Shown: positions 8,329 to 15,904 of the stretch, piece by piece
How the letters are laid out: every line of letters starts with the position of its first letter
Position numbering within the stretch: position 1 is the first letter of the stretch
Source: Halobacillus halophilus
GTDB lineage: Bacteria > Bacillota > Bacilli > Bacillales > Halobacillaceae
Length of the DNA stretch: 64,000 bases
NCBI RefSeq assembly: GCF_020171985.1
Contig: NZ_JAIVAL010000002.1
Span: 248,001-312,000 of the forward strand
Direction: 5' to 3'
Program-made: the position numbers and the translations under genes
The notes under the pieces: model-generated
The model's database searches: none
Seen by the model: the letters and a program-made list of their open reading frames with translations, nothing else
What the model was told of the DNA's origin: nothing

Positions 8329-9387
8329 TTAAATACCGGCCGTCTCTTCAGCATGTTTAATCAGGTTGTTTACAAAAACATTCATGTTCGCAAATCTAGG
8401 ATCATTCGTCTGCCCCTGTTTGTACCTGTAATAAATCTGCTGAATAATTCCAGCCAGCTTAAAGTAGGCAAACGTGAGATACACGTGAATATCCTCTACA
8501 CTTCGACCACTTTTTTCAGCGTATCTTTCAATAAATTCTTTCCTTGTATAAAAACCTTCCGTAACGGTGACTGGCGGTTTACCCAACCCTGTTTTCAATA
8601 GTTCAGGATCGTCTGCTTCAATCCAGTAACTGAGAGCAGCCCCCACATCGGCCAAGGGATCTCCAACTGTGGTCATCTCCCAATCAAAAAGTCCTACCAT
8701 TTTCGCCGGATCATCCGGATCAAACATAGCATTGTTTAACTTATAGTCGTAGTGAATGACGGCGGCTTCCTCAGAATATGGGACATGCGCTATAAGCCAC
8801 TTTTTCAATCGCTCTCCGCTGACCACGTCATCCGTTTCAGCTTTTTCATATCGCTTGATCCACCCATGGATCTGCCGCTCCATAAATCCCTCCGGCTTTA
8901 CCATCTCCTTAAGCGCAGTCTCCTTATAATCAATGGAATGAAGTTCCACGAGACGGTCTACCATGGATTCAGAGATCCTTCTTCCCAGATCCCGACTTGG
9001 TTCTATCCCCTCTGGAAATTCTTTATCGAACACCAGTCCGTCTCTCCGTTCCATGATGAAAAAAGGGGCTCCTAATACATCTCCGGAATCAAACAAATAT
9101 GGCTTCGGTGCCAATGGAAATACTGGGTGCAAAGCTTCTAAAATTTTATATTCACGTTCCATATCATGAGCTTTAGGAGCGACAGGGCCAAGCGGCGGCC
9201 TGCGAAGTACGGCGCGCCAATTATTTACGGCAAGTTCATAAGTTAAATTAGAATGGCCGGCGCCAAACTGACGAACCTGTAACTCGCCATCTGGAATAGA
9301 GAGATTATTCCGCAAGAATTGCTCAATTGCATAAACATCGATCTCTTCTCCCGCGCGAACGGTTCTTGTATCATTCGTTTCCTGCAT
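8329..9387 (-). CDS. ACAD10/11-type aminoglycoside-phosphotransferase-fold kinase
   Basis: 352-residue kinase with the APH/choline-kinase fold. The nucleotide loop is FGAGHSNLTY (41-50). The catalytic loop HYDYKLNN holds H212, D214 and N219, and the metal-binding DWE is at 235-237, followed by GDPLADVGAALSYW. This form resembles the N-terminal kinase domain of mammalian ACAD10/ACAD11 and bacterial LvaA. Those proteins, as established, phosphorylate the 4-hydroxyl of 4-hydroxyacyl-CoA so that a partner dehydrogenase-fold enzyme can eliminate phosphate. Here kinase and ACAD partner (11508-12719) are separate genes of one operon. The start has AAAGGAG at 8-nt spacing. Antibiotic resistance is unlikely in this context. 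Confidence 0.85.
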   Translation of the reverse strand: MQETNDTRTVRAGEEIDVYAIEQFLRNNLSIPDGELQVRQFGAGHSNLTYELAVNNWRAVLRRPPLGPVAPKAHDMEREYKILEALHPVFPLAPKPYLFDSGDVLGAPFFIMERRDGLVFDKEFPEGIEPSRDLGRRISESMVDRLVELHSIDYKETALKEMVKPEGFMERQIHGWIKRYEKAETDDVVSGERLKKWLIAHVPYSEEAAVIHYDYKLNNAMFDPDDPAKMVGLFDWEMTTVGDPLADVGAALSYWIEADDPELLKTGLGKPPVTVTEGFYTRKEFIERYAEKSGRSVEDIHVYLTFAYFKLAGIIQQIYYRYKQGQTNDPRFANMNVFVNNLIKHAEETAGI

Positions 9388-9401
9388 GCTGAGGCTCCTT
9401 T

Positions 9402-9800
9402 CTATTTTGCTGTTAACTGATATGAGGAAAGCTTAGCTTTCATCTCCTCAGTCAATGGAGAGCTCTTATGGTTTTTGAAATCAAATTGAACAATTACCGA
9501 GTAACCTCTGGCTGTCACTTCACCACTTTCCTTCTCATATAGATCCTGCTCTAAGTGAAAACTCGAATTTCCTATTTTCGTAACGCTCGTTTTTATCGTG
9601 AGCGTTTGATTAAAATAGACCTGCTTCAAGAAATCGCATTTGATCGAAGCAAGAATGAAATTCCAATCATCTCCCACAAGCCCCAGATCCTCGAAAAACC
9701 GGATACGTGAATCTTCCATATATACAAAGAAATTATTGTTGTTTACATGCCCTAACAAATCTGTTTCACAAAACCGTACGGTGATTTCATGCTCATGCAT
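9402..9800 (-). CDS. Acyl-CoA thioesterase (4HBT hot-dog fold)
   Basis: Small hot-dog-fold thioesterase of 132 residues, hydrolysing acyl-CoA to free acid and CoA. The N-terminus reads HEITVRFCETDLLGHVNNNN, with the conserved Asp and HVNN of the 4-hydroxybenzoyl-CoA thioesterase group, then FFVYMEDSRIRFFEDLG. An upstream in-frame ATG at 9869 would overlap the preceding gene by 56 bp; the ATG at 9800 is chosen because GAGGGGG precedes it and the protein then starts at the family boundary. It lies 13 bp after the hydroxyacyl-CoA dehydrogenase gene. It may release CoA when the pathway is overloaded. Confidence 0.83.
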   Translation of the reverse strand: MHEHEITVRFCETDLLGHVNNNNFFVYMEDSRIRFFEDLGLVGDDWNFILASIKCDFLKQVYFNQTLTIKTSVTKIGNSSFHLEQDLYEKESGEVTARGYSVIVQFDFKNHKSSPLTEEMKAKLSSYQLTAK

Positions 9801-9813
9801 ATTCTTTCCCCCT

Positions 9814-10686
9814 CTAGTTCCTGACTTTGTTGTCGTACGTGTAAAATCCTTTTCCGGTCTTTCTGCCAAGCTCCCCTGCTTCTACTTTTTCGGTCAAGGT
9901 TTTAGATGGCTTATCGTTCGGATCTTTGGTTTCTTCATACTGCTGCTGCATAACGTAATAACCGACATCAATGCCAGATAGATCCATCAGTTCAAAAGGA
10001 CCGATGGGATGGTGAAGCGCTTTTTTAGTGATCTTATCGATATCCTTAAAGTCTGCGTACCCACCTTCATACAGACTCATCGCTTCTTTCTGAATAGCAA
10101 AGAGAATCCGGTTTGCGATAAAACCTGAAATTTCCTTCTGCAGCAGCACAGCCGTACGGTTCATCCGTTCACAAACCTCCATAGCGACAGCTGCTGTTTC
10201 TTCAGTTGTATGCTCGCCCTTCACGACTTCCACACAATCCATAACCAGAGGTGGAAAGAAAAAATGCATATTGCACACGTTTCCTGGTCGTGATGTTGCG
10301 TCTGCTATCAGCGAACTTACGATAGTTGAAGAATTTGTTGCCAGGATCGCATGAGATGGCACAATCTCATCCAGTTTGCTGAAGACTTCCCGTTTTACTG
10401 CCAGTTTCTCCACTACTGCTTCAATCACAAGATCCGCCTCGCTCGCAGCATCTCTTAAGTCAGTCGTAAAAGTAAGACGGCTGAACGCTTCATTTCGATC
10501 AGCTTCTGTAATTTTTTCTTTCGCCACCCATTTGTCCATAATGTCAGCCAGTTTATCTTTTGCCTGGGTTAACGAATCGTTACTAATGTCCTGTAAACTT
10601 GTACGAAACCCTGCTAATGCTCCCAGCATAGCGATTTGATGACCCATGGATCCTGCTCCAATAACAGCTATCTGTTCCACCTGCAT
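9814..10686 (-). CDS. 3-hydroxyacyl-CoA dehydrogenase
   Basis: NAD-dependent L-3-hydroxyacyl-CoA dehydrogenase of 290 residues, the short (3-hydroxybutyryl-CoA) form. The Rossmann motif is IAVIGAGSMGHQIAMLGALAG at the N-terminus. DLVIEAVVEKLAVKREVF and LATNSSTIVSS follow, then the catalytic region GNVCNMHFFFPPLVMDCVEVV, where the conserved His and following Pro-rich stretch are present. The C-terminal helical dimer domain contains HHPIGPFELMDLSGIDVGY. An AAGGAGG ribosome binding site precedes the ATG. It performs the third step of beta-oxidation in this operon; a thiolase gene is not present in the window. Confidence 0.92.
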   Translation of the reverse strand: MQVEQIAVIGAGSMGHQIAMLGALAGFRTSLQDISNDSLTQAKDKLADIMDKWVAKEKITEADRNEAFSRLTFTTDLRDAASEADLVIEAVVEKLAVKREVFSKLDEIVPSHAILATNSSTIVSSLIADATSRPGNVCNMHFFFPPLVMDCVEVVKGEHTTEETAAVAMEVCERMNRTAVLLQKEISGFIANRILFAIQKEAMSLYEGGYADFKDIDKITKKALHHPIGPFELMDLSGIDVGYYVMQQQYEETKDPNDKPSKTLTEKVEAGELGRKTGKGFYTYDNKVRN

Positions 10687-10723
10687 ATTGATTCCTCCTT
10701 ATTAATTGTTTCGTGATGTCCAT

Positions 10724-11503
10724 TTAGCAAGACGCATGCATCCCGCCGTCCACCACTAGAACGTCCCCGGTGACATAGTTAGATGCTTTGGAGGCTAGAA
10801 ATAGGGCAGCCCCTTTTAAATCTTCATCTGTTCCAAACCTTCCCATAGGGGTACGGTCGAGGATAAGATCGCCTCCCTGATCGAGTAAGCCTTGAGACAT
10901 TTTGGTAGGGAAAAACCCTGGAGCAAGAGCGTTAACCTGAATATTATGGCTTCCCCATTTTACGGCCAAATCTTTTGTAAAGGTAATAACGGCTCCTTTA
11001 CTTGCGTTATAACCGACAGTGTCCATAAACCGGGGGTCTGCTCCGCCAAGTCCAGCAACTGATGCAATGTTAATAATTTTTCCGGACTGCTGCTTAACCA
11101 TGACCTCTCCCACTTTTTGCGCCATTAAAAAAGTGCCGGTAACATTCACATTCATAACCTTCTGAAAAGCCTCAAGCGGCATTTCCAAAGTCGGGGCCCC
11201 CCACGTAGCTCCGCTATTGTTTACGAGGATATCAATTTGGCCAAAGCGCTCCAGCGTCTGACCGACAACATTCTCAATATGAGAAGGATTAGTAACATCA
11301 CATTCTAAAGCCAGTGTGTCTACGCCAAGTTCACTTTCCAATTTGGAAGCCATCTGCTCGCAGGCTTCTACTTTTCTTGAGCATAAAACAATGTTAGCTC
11401 CTGCTTCGGCTAATCCTTCCGCAATTTGTGCGCCTAAACCTCTTCCGCCTCCTGTTACGATGGCCGTTTTACCGGTCAAATTAAACAATTCATTTACATG
11501 CAT
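10724..11503 (-). CDS. Short-chain dehydrogenase/reductase
   Basis: Classical SDR of 259 residues. It has the cofactor motif TGGGRGLG near residue 15, NNSGA (about 90), the catalytic Ser in ASVAG and the Tyr/Lys pair in VGYNASKGA. The C-terminus YVTGDVLVVDGGMHA is typical. A longer in-frame start at 11578 is rejected: ATG 11503 has GAGGAG at 7 nt and lies 4 bp after the upstream dehydrogenase stop. In mammalian and Pseudomonas 4-hydroxyacid pathways, a reductase or dehydrogenase acting on the oxo/hydroxy group is expected, so this SDR may interconvert 4-oxo- and 4-hydroxyacyl-CoA or use free hydroxyacids; this is inference. Confidence 0.87.
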   Translation of the reverse strand: MHVNELFNLTGKTAIVTGGGRGLGAQIAEGLAEAGANIVLCSRKVEACEQMASKLESELGVDTLALECDVTNPSHIENVVGQTLERFGQIDILVNNSGATWGAPTLEMPLEAFQKVMNVNVTGTFLMAQKVGEVMVKQQSGKIINIASVAGLGGADPRFMDTVGYNASKGAVITFTKDLAVKWGSHNIQVNALAPGFFPTKMSQGLLDQGGDLILDRTPMGRFGTDEDLKGAALFLASKASNYVTGDVLVVDGGMHASC

Positions 11504-11507
11504 TTTC

Positions 11508-12719
11508 TCACTCCTCGTATTTGGATAATTCCAGCTTAGCGATTTGTCTGCGGTGCACTTCATCTGGTCCGTCAGCAAGCCTCAGGGTTCGGGCTCCTGC
11601 CCACTGGGCAGCCAGTGTAAAGTCCTCACTTACCCCCGCCGCTCCGTGAGCCTGGATAGCTCTGTCAATGACTCGAAGCGCCATGTTCGGGGCCACAACT
11701 TTAATCATGGCAATTTCCGTTTTGGCTTGTTTGTTCCCAACGGTATCCATCATATGAGCAGCTTTTAATGTAAGAAGCCGAGCCTGTTCCAGCTCAATTC
11801 TGGAATCTGCAATCCACTCTCGTACCACTCCCTGCTCTGCAAGCGGTCTATGAAAGGCTGTTCTATTCTGAACACGCTTACATAATTCTTCAAGCGCGCG
11901 CTCAGCGGCACCAATCAGTCTCATACAGTGGTGAATTCTCCCCGGCCCCAGGCGTCCCTGCGCAATTGCGAAACCTTTTCCTTCTCCCCAGATCATATTG
12001 CTAGCCGGGACACGCACATTTTCAAAAGTGATTTCGGCATGTCCATGAGGTGCATGATCATAACCAAATACGGGAAGCATACGCTCAATTTTGACCCCTT
12101 CTGACTCCAAAGGAACTAGAATCATAGATTGTTGATCATATTTTGGAGCATCTGGATCGGTTTTCCCCATAAATATAGCAATCTCACAACGAGGATCACC
12201 GGCTCCGGAAGACCACCACTTTCTACCGTTTATGACGTATTCGTCCCCCTCACGCTCAATCCGCGCTTCAATGTTCGCAGCATCTGAAGACGCCACATCC
12301 GGTTCTGTCATAGAAAAACAAGACCTTATCTCTCCATTTAATAGAGGCTCCAGCCATTCTTTCTTTTGTTCTTCACTTCCGTAACGAGCAAGCACTTCCA
12401 TGTTACCTGTATCCGGTGCGTTACAGTTAAATACCTCCGGACCTATAAGAGAACGTCCCATCATTTCACAAAGAGGAGCGTACTCCAGGTTTGAAAGTCC
12501 TGCTCCATATGTAGAATCCGGTAAAAATAAATTCCACAGTCCCGCTTCTTTTGCTTTGGATTTTAATTCCTCCATTATGGGCGGTACAGAAGACCAGCGT
12601 GTTTCCTGCTGGTTTAACTGCTCTTCATACAAGCGCTCATTTGGATATACTTCATCTTCCATAAAGCTTCGGATCTGCTGCTGATATCTTTTTACATTCT
12701 CCGAGTAATCAAAATTCAA
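11508..12719 (-). CDS. ACAD10/11-type acyl-CoA dehydrogenase
   Basis: 403-residue acyl-CoA dehydrogenase of the ACAD10/ACAD11 (LvaC-like) branch. Diagnostic segments are [16 protein letters not shown] for FAD binding, [12 protein letters not shown] in the middle domain, and [11 protein letters not shown] at the C-terminus. There the usual catalytic Glu is replaced by Asp383. In that branch the enzyme works with an APH-type kinase to turn 4-phosphohydroxyacyl-CoA into an enoyl-CoA, rather than acting as a plain dehydrogenase. The matching kinase is encoded downstream in the same operon (8329-9387). Translation starts at a TTG with AGGGG about 7 nt upstream. It is the first gene of the operon, behind a FadR-like operator. 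Confidence 0.88.
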   Translation of the reverse strand: MNFDYSENVKRYQQQIRSFMEDEVYPNERLYEEQLNQQETRWSSVPPIMEELKSKAKEAGLWNLFLPDSTYGAGLSNLEYAPLCEMMGRSLIGPEVFNCNAPDTGNMEVLARYGSEEQKKEWLEPLLNGEIRSCFSMTEPDVASSDAANIEARIEREGDEYVINGRKWWSSGAGDPRCEIAIFMGKTDPDAPKYDQQSMILVPLESEGVKIERMLPVFGYDHAPHGHAEITFENVRVPASNMIWGEGKGFAIAQGRLGPGRIHHCMRLIGAAERALEELCKRVQNRTAFHRPLAEQGVVREWIADSRIELEQARLLTLKAAHMMDTVGNKQAKTEIAMIKVVAPNMALRVIDRAIQAHGAAGVSEDFTLAAQWAGARTLRLADGPDEVHRRQIAKLELSKYEE

Positions 12720-12804
12720 CGATTTGCCCCTTCCCCGGAAGCATACTGTCCGGTTAGTATATAATATCCATTTTATACCGATAATTCTGAAAATTCAACA
12801 GAAA

Positions 12805-12822
12805 TGAGTGAGTATTCATTTT
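12805..12822. promoter_or_regulatory. FadR-like operator
   Basis: TGAGTGAGTATTCATTTT agrees with most of the Bacillus FadR consensus as I recall it (TGAATGANTANTCATTCA), with mismatches at one inner and two outer positions. FadR is a TetR-type repressor released by long-chain acyl-CoA. The site is between the divergent acyl-CoA operon and the 101-residue protein gene, just upstream of AT-rich promoter-like sequence on the minus strand (TTGAAT at 12793-12798, TATAAA at 12772-12777, spacing only 15). The fadR gene itself is not in the window. Confidence 0.6.
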
Positions 12823-12891
12823 TATCTGTCATATTATTCTGCTTTACCCATATGTATGAGATGTAGGACACTTTACAGGAGGGATGCAAAC

Positions 12892-13197
12892 ATGCGTAAC
12901 CATCAGAATGAAAACTCCGCGAATGATAGAAAGTCCTCAAATGAGCAGAAAGAAAGCTTGATTAAGAACGTGAGTAAAGAAGCCAATCAGGTTGTTCACA
13001 ACACAGTGGATACTTCAGGTAAAATAATAAAATCGATCACAGGTGAAGGAGGCCTTCTCGGTAAAACGATTGATTCATCCGGAAATATTATTAAAAAAGT
13101 AGCTGATAAAGGCAATGAAGCTATTGATAAAACTTCCGATACCTCTTCTAAAGCCTGGAAGACTATAAAAGATAAAACCGTGAACCGAAAAAAATAG
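12892..13197 (+). CDS. Small hydrophilic repeat protein (LEA-like)
   Basis: 101-residue, highly charged protein with AGGAGGG at 9 nt before ATG 12892. The first third is Asn/Ser/Lys/Glu-rich. From about residue 40 it repeats a unit of about 18-20 residues: TVDTSGKIIKSI, then TIDSSGNIIKKVADKGN, then KTSDTSSKAWKTIKDK. No transmembrane helix or cysteine is present. The composition resembles late-embryogenesis-abundant or other desiccation/stress proteins, but no family can be named with confidence. It is divergent from the acyl-CoA operon and shares its intergenic region with the FadR-like site. A strong terminator follows. Confidence 0.75.
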   Translation: MRNHQNENSANDRKSSNEQKESLIKNVSKEANQVVHNTVDTSGKIIKSITGEGGLLGKTIDSSGNIIKKVADKGNEAIDKTSDTSSKAWKTIKDKTVNRKK

Positions 13198-13206
13198 GAC
13201 CATACA

Positions 13207-13240
13207 AAAAGAGCTGTCAGTTAGACTGACAGCTCTTTTA
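13207..13240 (+). terminator. Rho-independent terminator
   Basis: Stem AAAAGAGCTGTCAGT / ACTGACAGCTCTTTT with a 3-nt loop and T-rich 3' end, directly after the LEA-like gene. Confidence 0.88.
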
Positions 13241-13342
13241 CTTTACCCAGAAAATCTCGAAACTGAGTCTTACACAATTCCGCCCTATTGTTTAATAAAC
13301 TATTAAGTTTCCATGCAATGCTTATGTATCTTTCCAGGAACA

Positions 13343-13433
13343 CAAAAAAAGACGCAAGTGTACGACTTGCGTCCAAACGTAGGGAAAATGTCACGGTGTG
13401 GTAAACCATGCATCTATAACTTTTAATTATAGA
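13343..13433 (-). ncRNA. Candidate small RNA
   Basis: On the minus strand, a TATAAT box (13440-13445) is followed within a few bases by a short hairpin (ATCTATAA / TTATAGAT, 13412-13434). About 40 nt later comes a second hairpin, GACGCAAGT / ACTTGCGTC (13351-13373), with seven T residues. This makes a predicted transcript of about 90 nt with hairpins at both ends and no gene reading into it. A 62-codon frame runs through it but has no ribosome binding site and passes through the terminator. The -35 is poor. A regulatory RNA is an inference from structure alone. Confidence 0.4.
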
Positions 13434-13601
13434 TACCCTATTATATGTTGTCTTTTCCCTTTTGTATTGGTGGATGCCCTATATAATATAGAAACTTTTA
13501 AACCTTATTGATCTTATAGAAAATAGACAGATGTACAGGCGCATACCTTTATCCTACATAGAATGATAAGGAATGATCAATAATAAAAGGAGAGATATTT
13601 A

Positions 13602-14126
13602 ATGTCATGTCATTCAAGAAAAGGAAACTGTGTTCGTGATATTCTAGAAAAAATTCTAGCTGCTCAAGAAGAAGTGGCTTTGGCTGACGAATGTGATGTC
13701 AGCTGTGAGCGGTCTATTCGTGATCTAGTAGGTCCTGCTACAGGAGGAAACGGGGATACAACCATTCCTTTCATTCTTTACTGTGAAGATTGTAAACCTT
13801 TCTTTGCTAGTGGTATTAAAAAGATTAACGGAACCTTCTACTGCGTAGAGACACCAATCTTCAAGGCTATTAAATTTACAGATGACAAGAGAAACTGCAT
13901 CAAACTTGAGCTGCTTAAACCAGACAATAACCACGCTTCCTGGAGTAAGCACTGCAGTAAAAAAGACGTATGCGACTTAGTAAACGGTATAACTGAATTT
14001 AAATCTACAGGAATCTGTATGACGTTCGACCTTGACTGTATCTGCGGAATCACATGTCTTGATACCACTACACCTGTCCCTGTATCAGAAGCAGACTTTA
14101 CTCATGGGCATGTTCACGAAGGTTAA
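13602..14126 (+). CDS. Spore coat protein CotY/CotZ family
   Basis: 174-residue cysteine-rich protein of the CotY/CotZ group, which builds the insoluble outer coat/crust of Bacillus spores. It has about a dozen cysteines, including CERSIRDLVGP near residue 30, FILYCEDCKPFFASG (about 58-72) and CMTFDLDCICGITCLD near the C-terminus. The hydrophobic IRDLVGP motif is characteristic. AAAGGAGAG precedes the ATG. A late mother-cell (SigK) promoter would be expected but I could not place one convincingly; CATAGAATG near 13557 is only a weak -10 match. It is a single gene with its own terminator and indicates a spore former. Confidence 0.9.
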   Translation: MSCHSRKGNCVRDILEKILAAQEEVALADECDVSCERSIRDLVGPATGGNGDTTIPFILYCEDCKPFFASGIKKINGTFYCVETPIFKAIKFTDDKRNCIKLELLKPDNNHASWSKHCSKKDVCDLVNGITEFKSTGICMTFDLDCICGITCLDTTTPVPVSEADFTHGHVHEG

Positions 14127-14130
14127 TAAA

Positions 14131-14162
14131 AATAATCCAGGCTAAAGCCCTGGATTATTTTT
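14131..14162 (+). terminator. Rho-independent terminator
   Basis: Stem AATAATCCAGG / CCTGGATTATT plus T-rich tail, 4 bp after the coat gene stop. Confidence 0.88.
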
Positions 14163-14230
14163 GTATTTTAAATGGACAACCTGTTTATGCACGGTCGCTA
14201 AAAGAACAACAGACTTATATTGCAAATTTT

Positions 14231-14695
14231 TTAACCCCTAACCACAGGAGAAAGACTCCATGTGCCGAATTGTTTGCGGATATGAACGACCTGTCCAATA
14301 TGATAGGCATTATGAATAAAAAGGTGTGACAGAGTAGCAGCCCATTTCTCAAGCTTTTCGTCACTGCACCGTTTAATTTCTTTACGAAATTCGGCAAAGA
14401 CAACACTGTTATTCACAGCTACCTGTCTCCATGACAGGCTGCCATGACTGTGGAACGTGTCGTAGTATCTGGGAAGTTCATCTACTTCTTCCCCCCTGAA
14501 GCGACATAAATAGCGATAGTTGTAGAAGTAGAGATGATTGAGGAGTTCTGCAATAGAGTGGGTTTGATGGTCATCTGGTCTTTCATGAACCTGATAATCT
14601 TCTAAATCCTGAATAGATATTTCATAACAGACAAACCAGTTGTTTTCGTCATAAATGGCGGCTAGTTGTTCTAATAAAACGTCTCTTATTGTCAT
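14231..14695 (-). CDS. DinB-like four-helix protein
   Basis: 154-residue protein of the DinB/YfiT superfamily, a four-helix bundle that often binds a divalent metal through three histidines. The candidate ligands are H54 (in LLNHLYFYNY) and H128/H132 (in FIHNAYHIGQVVHIR). Some members are thiol-dependent transferases or hydrolases using bacillithiol; others have no known role. TTGGAGG precedes the ATG. It is a single gene; the hairpin after the converging coat gene may also serve it. Function beyond the fold is unknown. Confidence 0.75.
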   Translation of the reverse strand: MTIRDVLLEQLAAIYDENNWFVCYEISIQDLEDYQVHERPDDHQTHSIAELLNHLYFYNYRYLCRFRGEEVDELPRYYDTFHSHGSLSWRQVAVNNSVVFAEFRKEIKRCSDEKLEKWAATLSHLFIHNAYHIGQVVHIRKQFGTWSLSPVVRG

Positions 14696-14898
14696 GCTAT
14701 TTCGCCTCCAAATATTAAATTAATATTATATTCGACAGATCTTTTATAAATCCTTTTAGTTTTTTCATGAATTGCTATTAAATTTACCGATTGTTCTGCA
14801 TTCACTTTTTAAATGTATTATAATTACTCCATAAGGTTTCCTTGTTTTTCCACACACGAGAAATGATAACAGCTTAGCGACAGGAGAGGTGATATAGA

Positions 14899-15759
14899 AT
14901 GCAAAGAAATAGAGAACTGCATGACTTTTTGCTCCACAAAGCAGAAGATTTAACTGAGCAATGGTACGAATCCTTGGATAAAAGTGATCCTAGAGGGGTT
15001 TACGCTTCCAAAGATCCTAAAGTCATTGAAACGTTAAAAGGACAAAACTTTGAATTTCATCAGCACTTATGTAAGGTCTTTATTCAACCAATGGATCAGT
15101 TTCTTGAAGAGTTTGACGATTGGGTTATGAAAATAGCCAGTGATCCGGAACATCTGAGTACGCCTACCTATCTTATTATGAGAGAATTCTTGCGAGTGCG
15201 TGATCAATATTTGTATTTTATCAAAGAGTTTATTGCTGTGTCCGATAATGATTATACTCAAGAACAGATCGATCGATGGAAAGAAGTACTTATCAAAGCA
15301 TTTGATATCGTAACGATGCGAGTTGTTGAAGAAAAATCCAACCAGCTTGACACACGGATAGACAAACAGCAAAAAACAATTAATCAACTTAGCTCCCCTC
15401 TTATTGACCTTTCAAATGGACGAGCTTTGCTCCCCCTTGTTGGAGATATTGACTCTTCACGGGCCAGTGCAATTATGGATAACACCTTAAAAGGGTGCAC
15501 TGATAAAGGCATTGACCAGCTTTTTATTGATCTGTCAGGTGTGTACTTAGTCGATACAATGGTAGCTCACCAAATTTTTCAATTGATCAGCGGCCTGCAG
15601 CTGATCGGAGTTTCTACAACCCTTTCAGGTATTCGCCCGGAAATTGCTCATACTGCTGTCCAGCTGGGCATCGACTTTGGTCAAATATCAATAACCCCTA
15701 CTCTTGCTCAGGCTATTGATCGTGATCCTATATATACTTCTAAACCCTCTACGAAATAG
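14899..15759 (+). CDS. RsbR-family stressosome protein (globin-like sensor + STAS)
   Basis: 286-residue RsbR paralogue. Residues 1 to about 140 form the helical non-haem globin-like RsbR_N sensor domain. A linker follows (RIDKQQKTINQLSSPLIDLSNG), then a STAS domain (about 160-275) with PLVGDIDSSRASAIMDN and FIDLSGVYLVDTMVAHQIF. In the stressosome these proteins hold RsbS and RsbT until stress leads to phosphorylation of STAS Ser/Thr residues and SigB activation. Here the first phosphosite position reads DIDSS and the second VDTMVA. GGAGAGGTG precedes the ATG. It stands alone rather than in an rsb operon, as many RsbR paralogues do. Confidence 0.9.
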   Translation: MQRNRELHDFLLHKAEDLTEQWYESLDKSDPRGVYASKDPKVIETLKGQNFEFHQHLCKVFIQPMDQFLEEFDDWVMKIASDPEHLSTPTYLIMREFLRVRDQYLYFIKEFIAVSDNDYTQEQIDRWKEVLIKAFDIVTMRVVEEKSNQLDTRIDKQQKTINQLSSPLIDLSNGRALLPLVGDIDSSRASAIMDNTLKGCTDKGIDQLFIDLSGVYLVDTMVAHQIFQLISGLQLIGVSTTLSGIRPEIAHTAVQLGIDFGQISITPTLAQAIDRDPIYTSKPSTK

Positions 15760-15770
15760 AGGGTTTTTTT
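15742..15770 (+). terminator. Rho-independent terminator overlapping the rsbR stop codon
   Basis: Stem AAACCCTCT / AGAGGGTTT with a run of seven T. The TAG stop lies inside the loop/stem boundary. Confidence 0.87.
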
Positions 15771-15858
15771 AATAAACCGCATATGTATATATGAAAATAC
15801 AATTTACCGAAGTACATAAAGCGATTGTGAATAGTAGCTCCATCCCAGTCTAAATATA

Positions 15859-15888
15859 AAAAGGAACTCCTCATTAGGAGTCCCTTTT
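15859..15888 (-). terminator. Terminator of the proline operon
   Basis: Stem AAGGAACTCCT / AGGAGTCCCTT (one internal mismatch), T-rich on the minus strand, 17 bp after the stop of the proA gene. Confidence 0.7.
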
Positions 15889-15904
15889 CATGTCATACTT
15901 TATT

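Noticed and set aside
8329-9387. Aminoglycoside resistance kinase
   Set aside because: Operon context and ACAD10-type sequence features point to acyl-CoA metabolism.
13221-13409. 62-codon minus-strand frame
   Set aside because: No ribosome binding site; it reads through a strong terminator hairpin and has no family. The region is better explained as a small RNA plus terminator.
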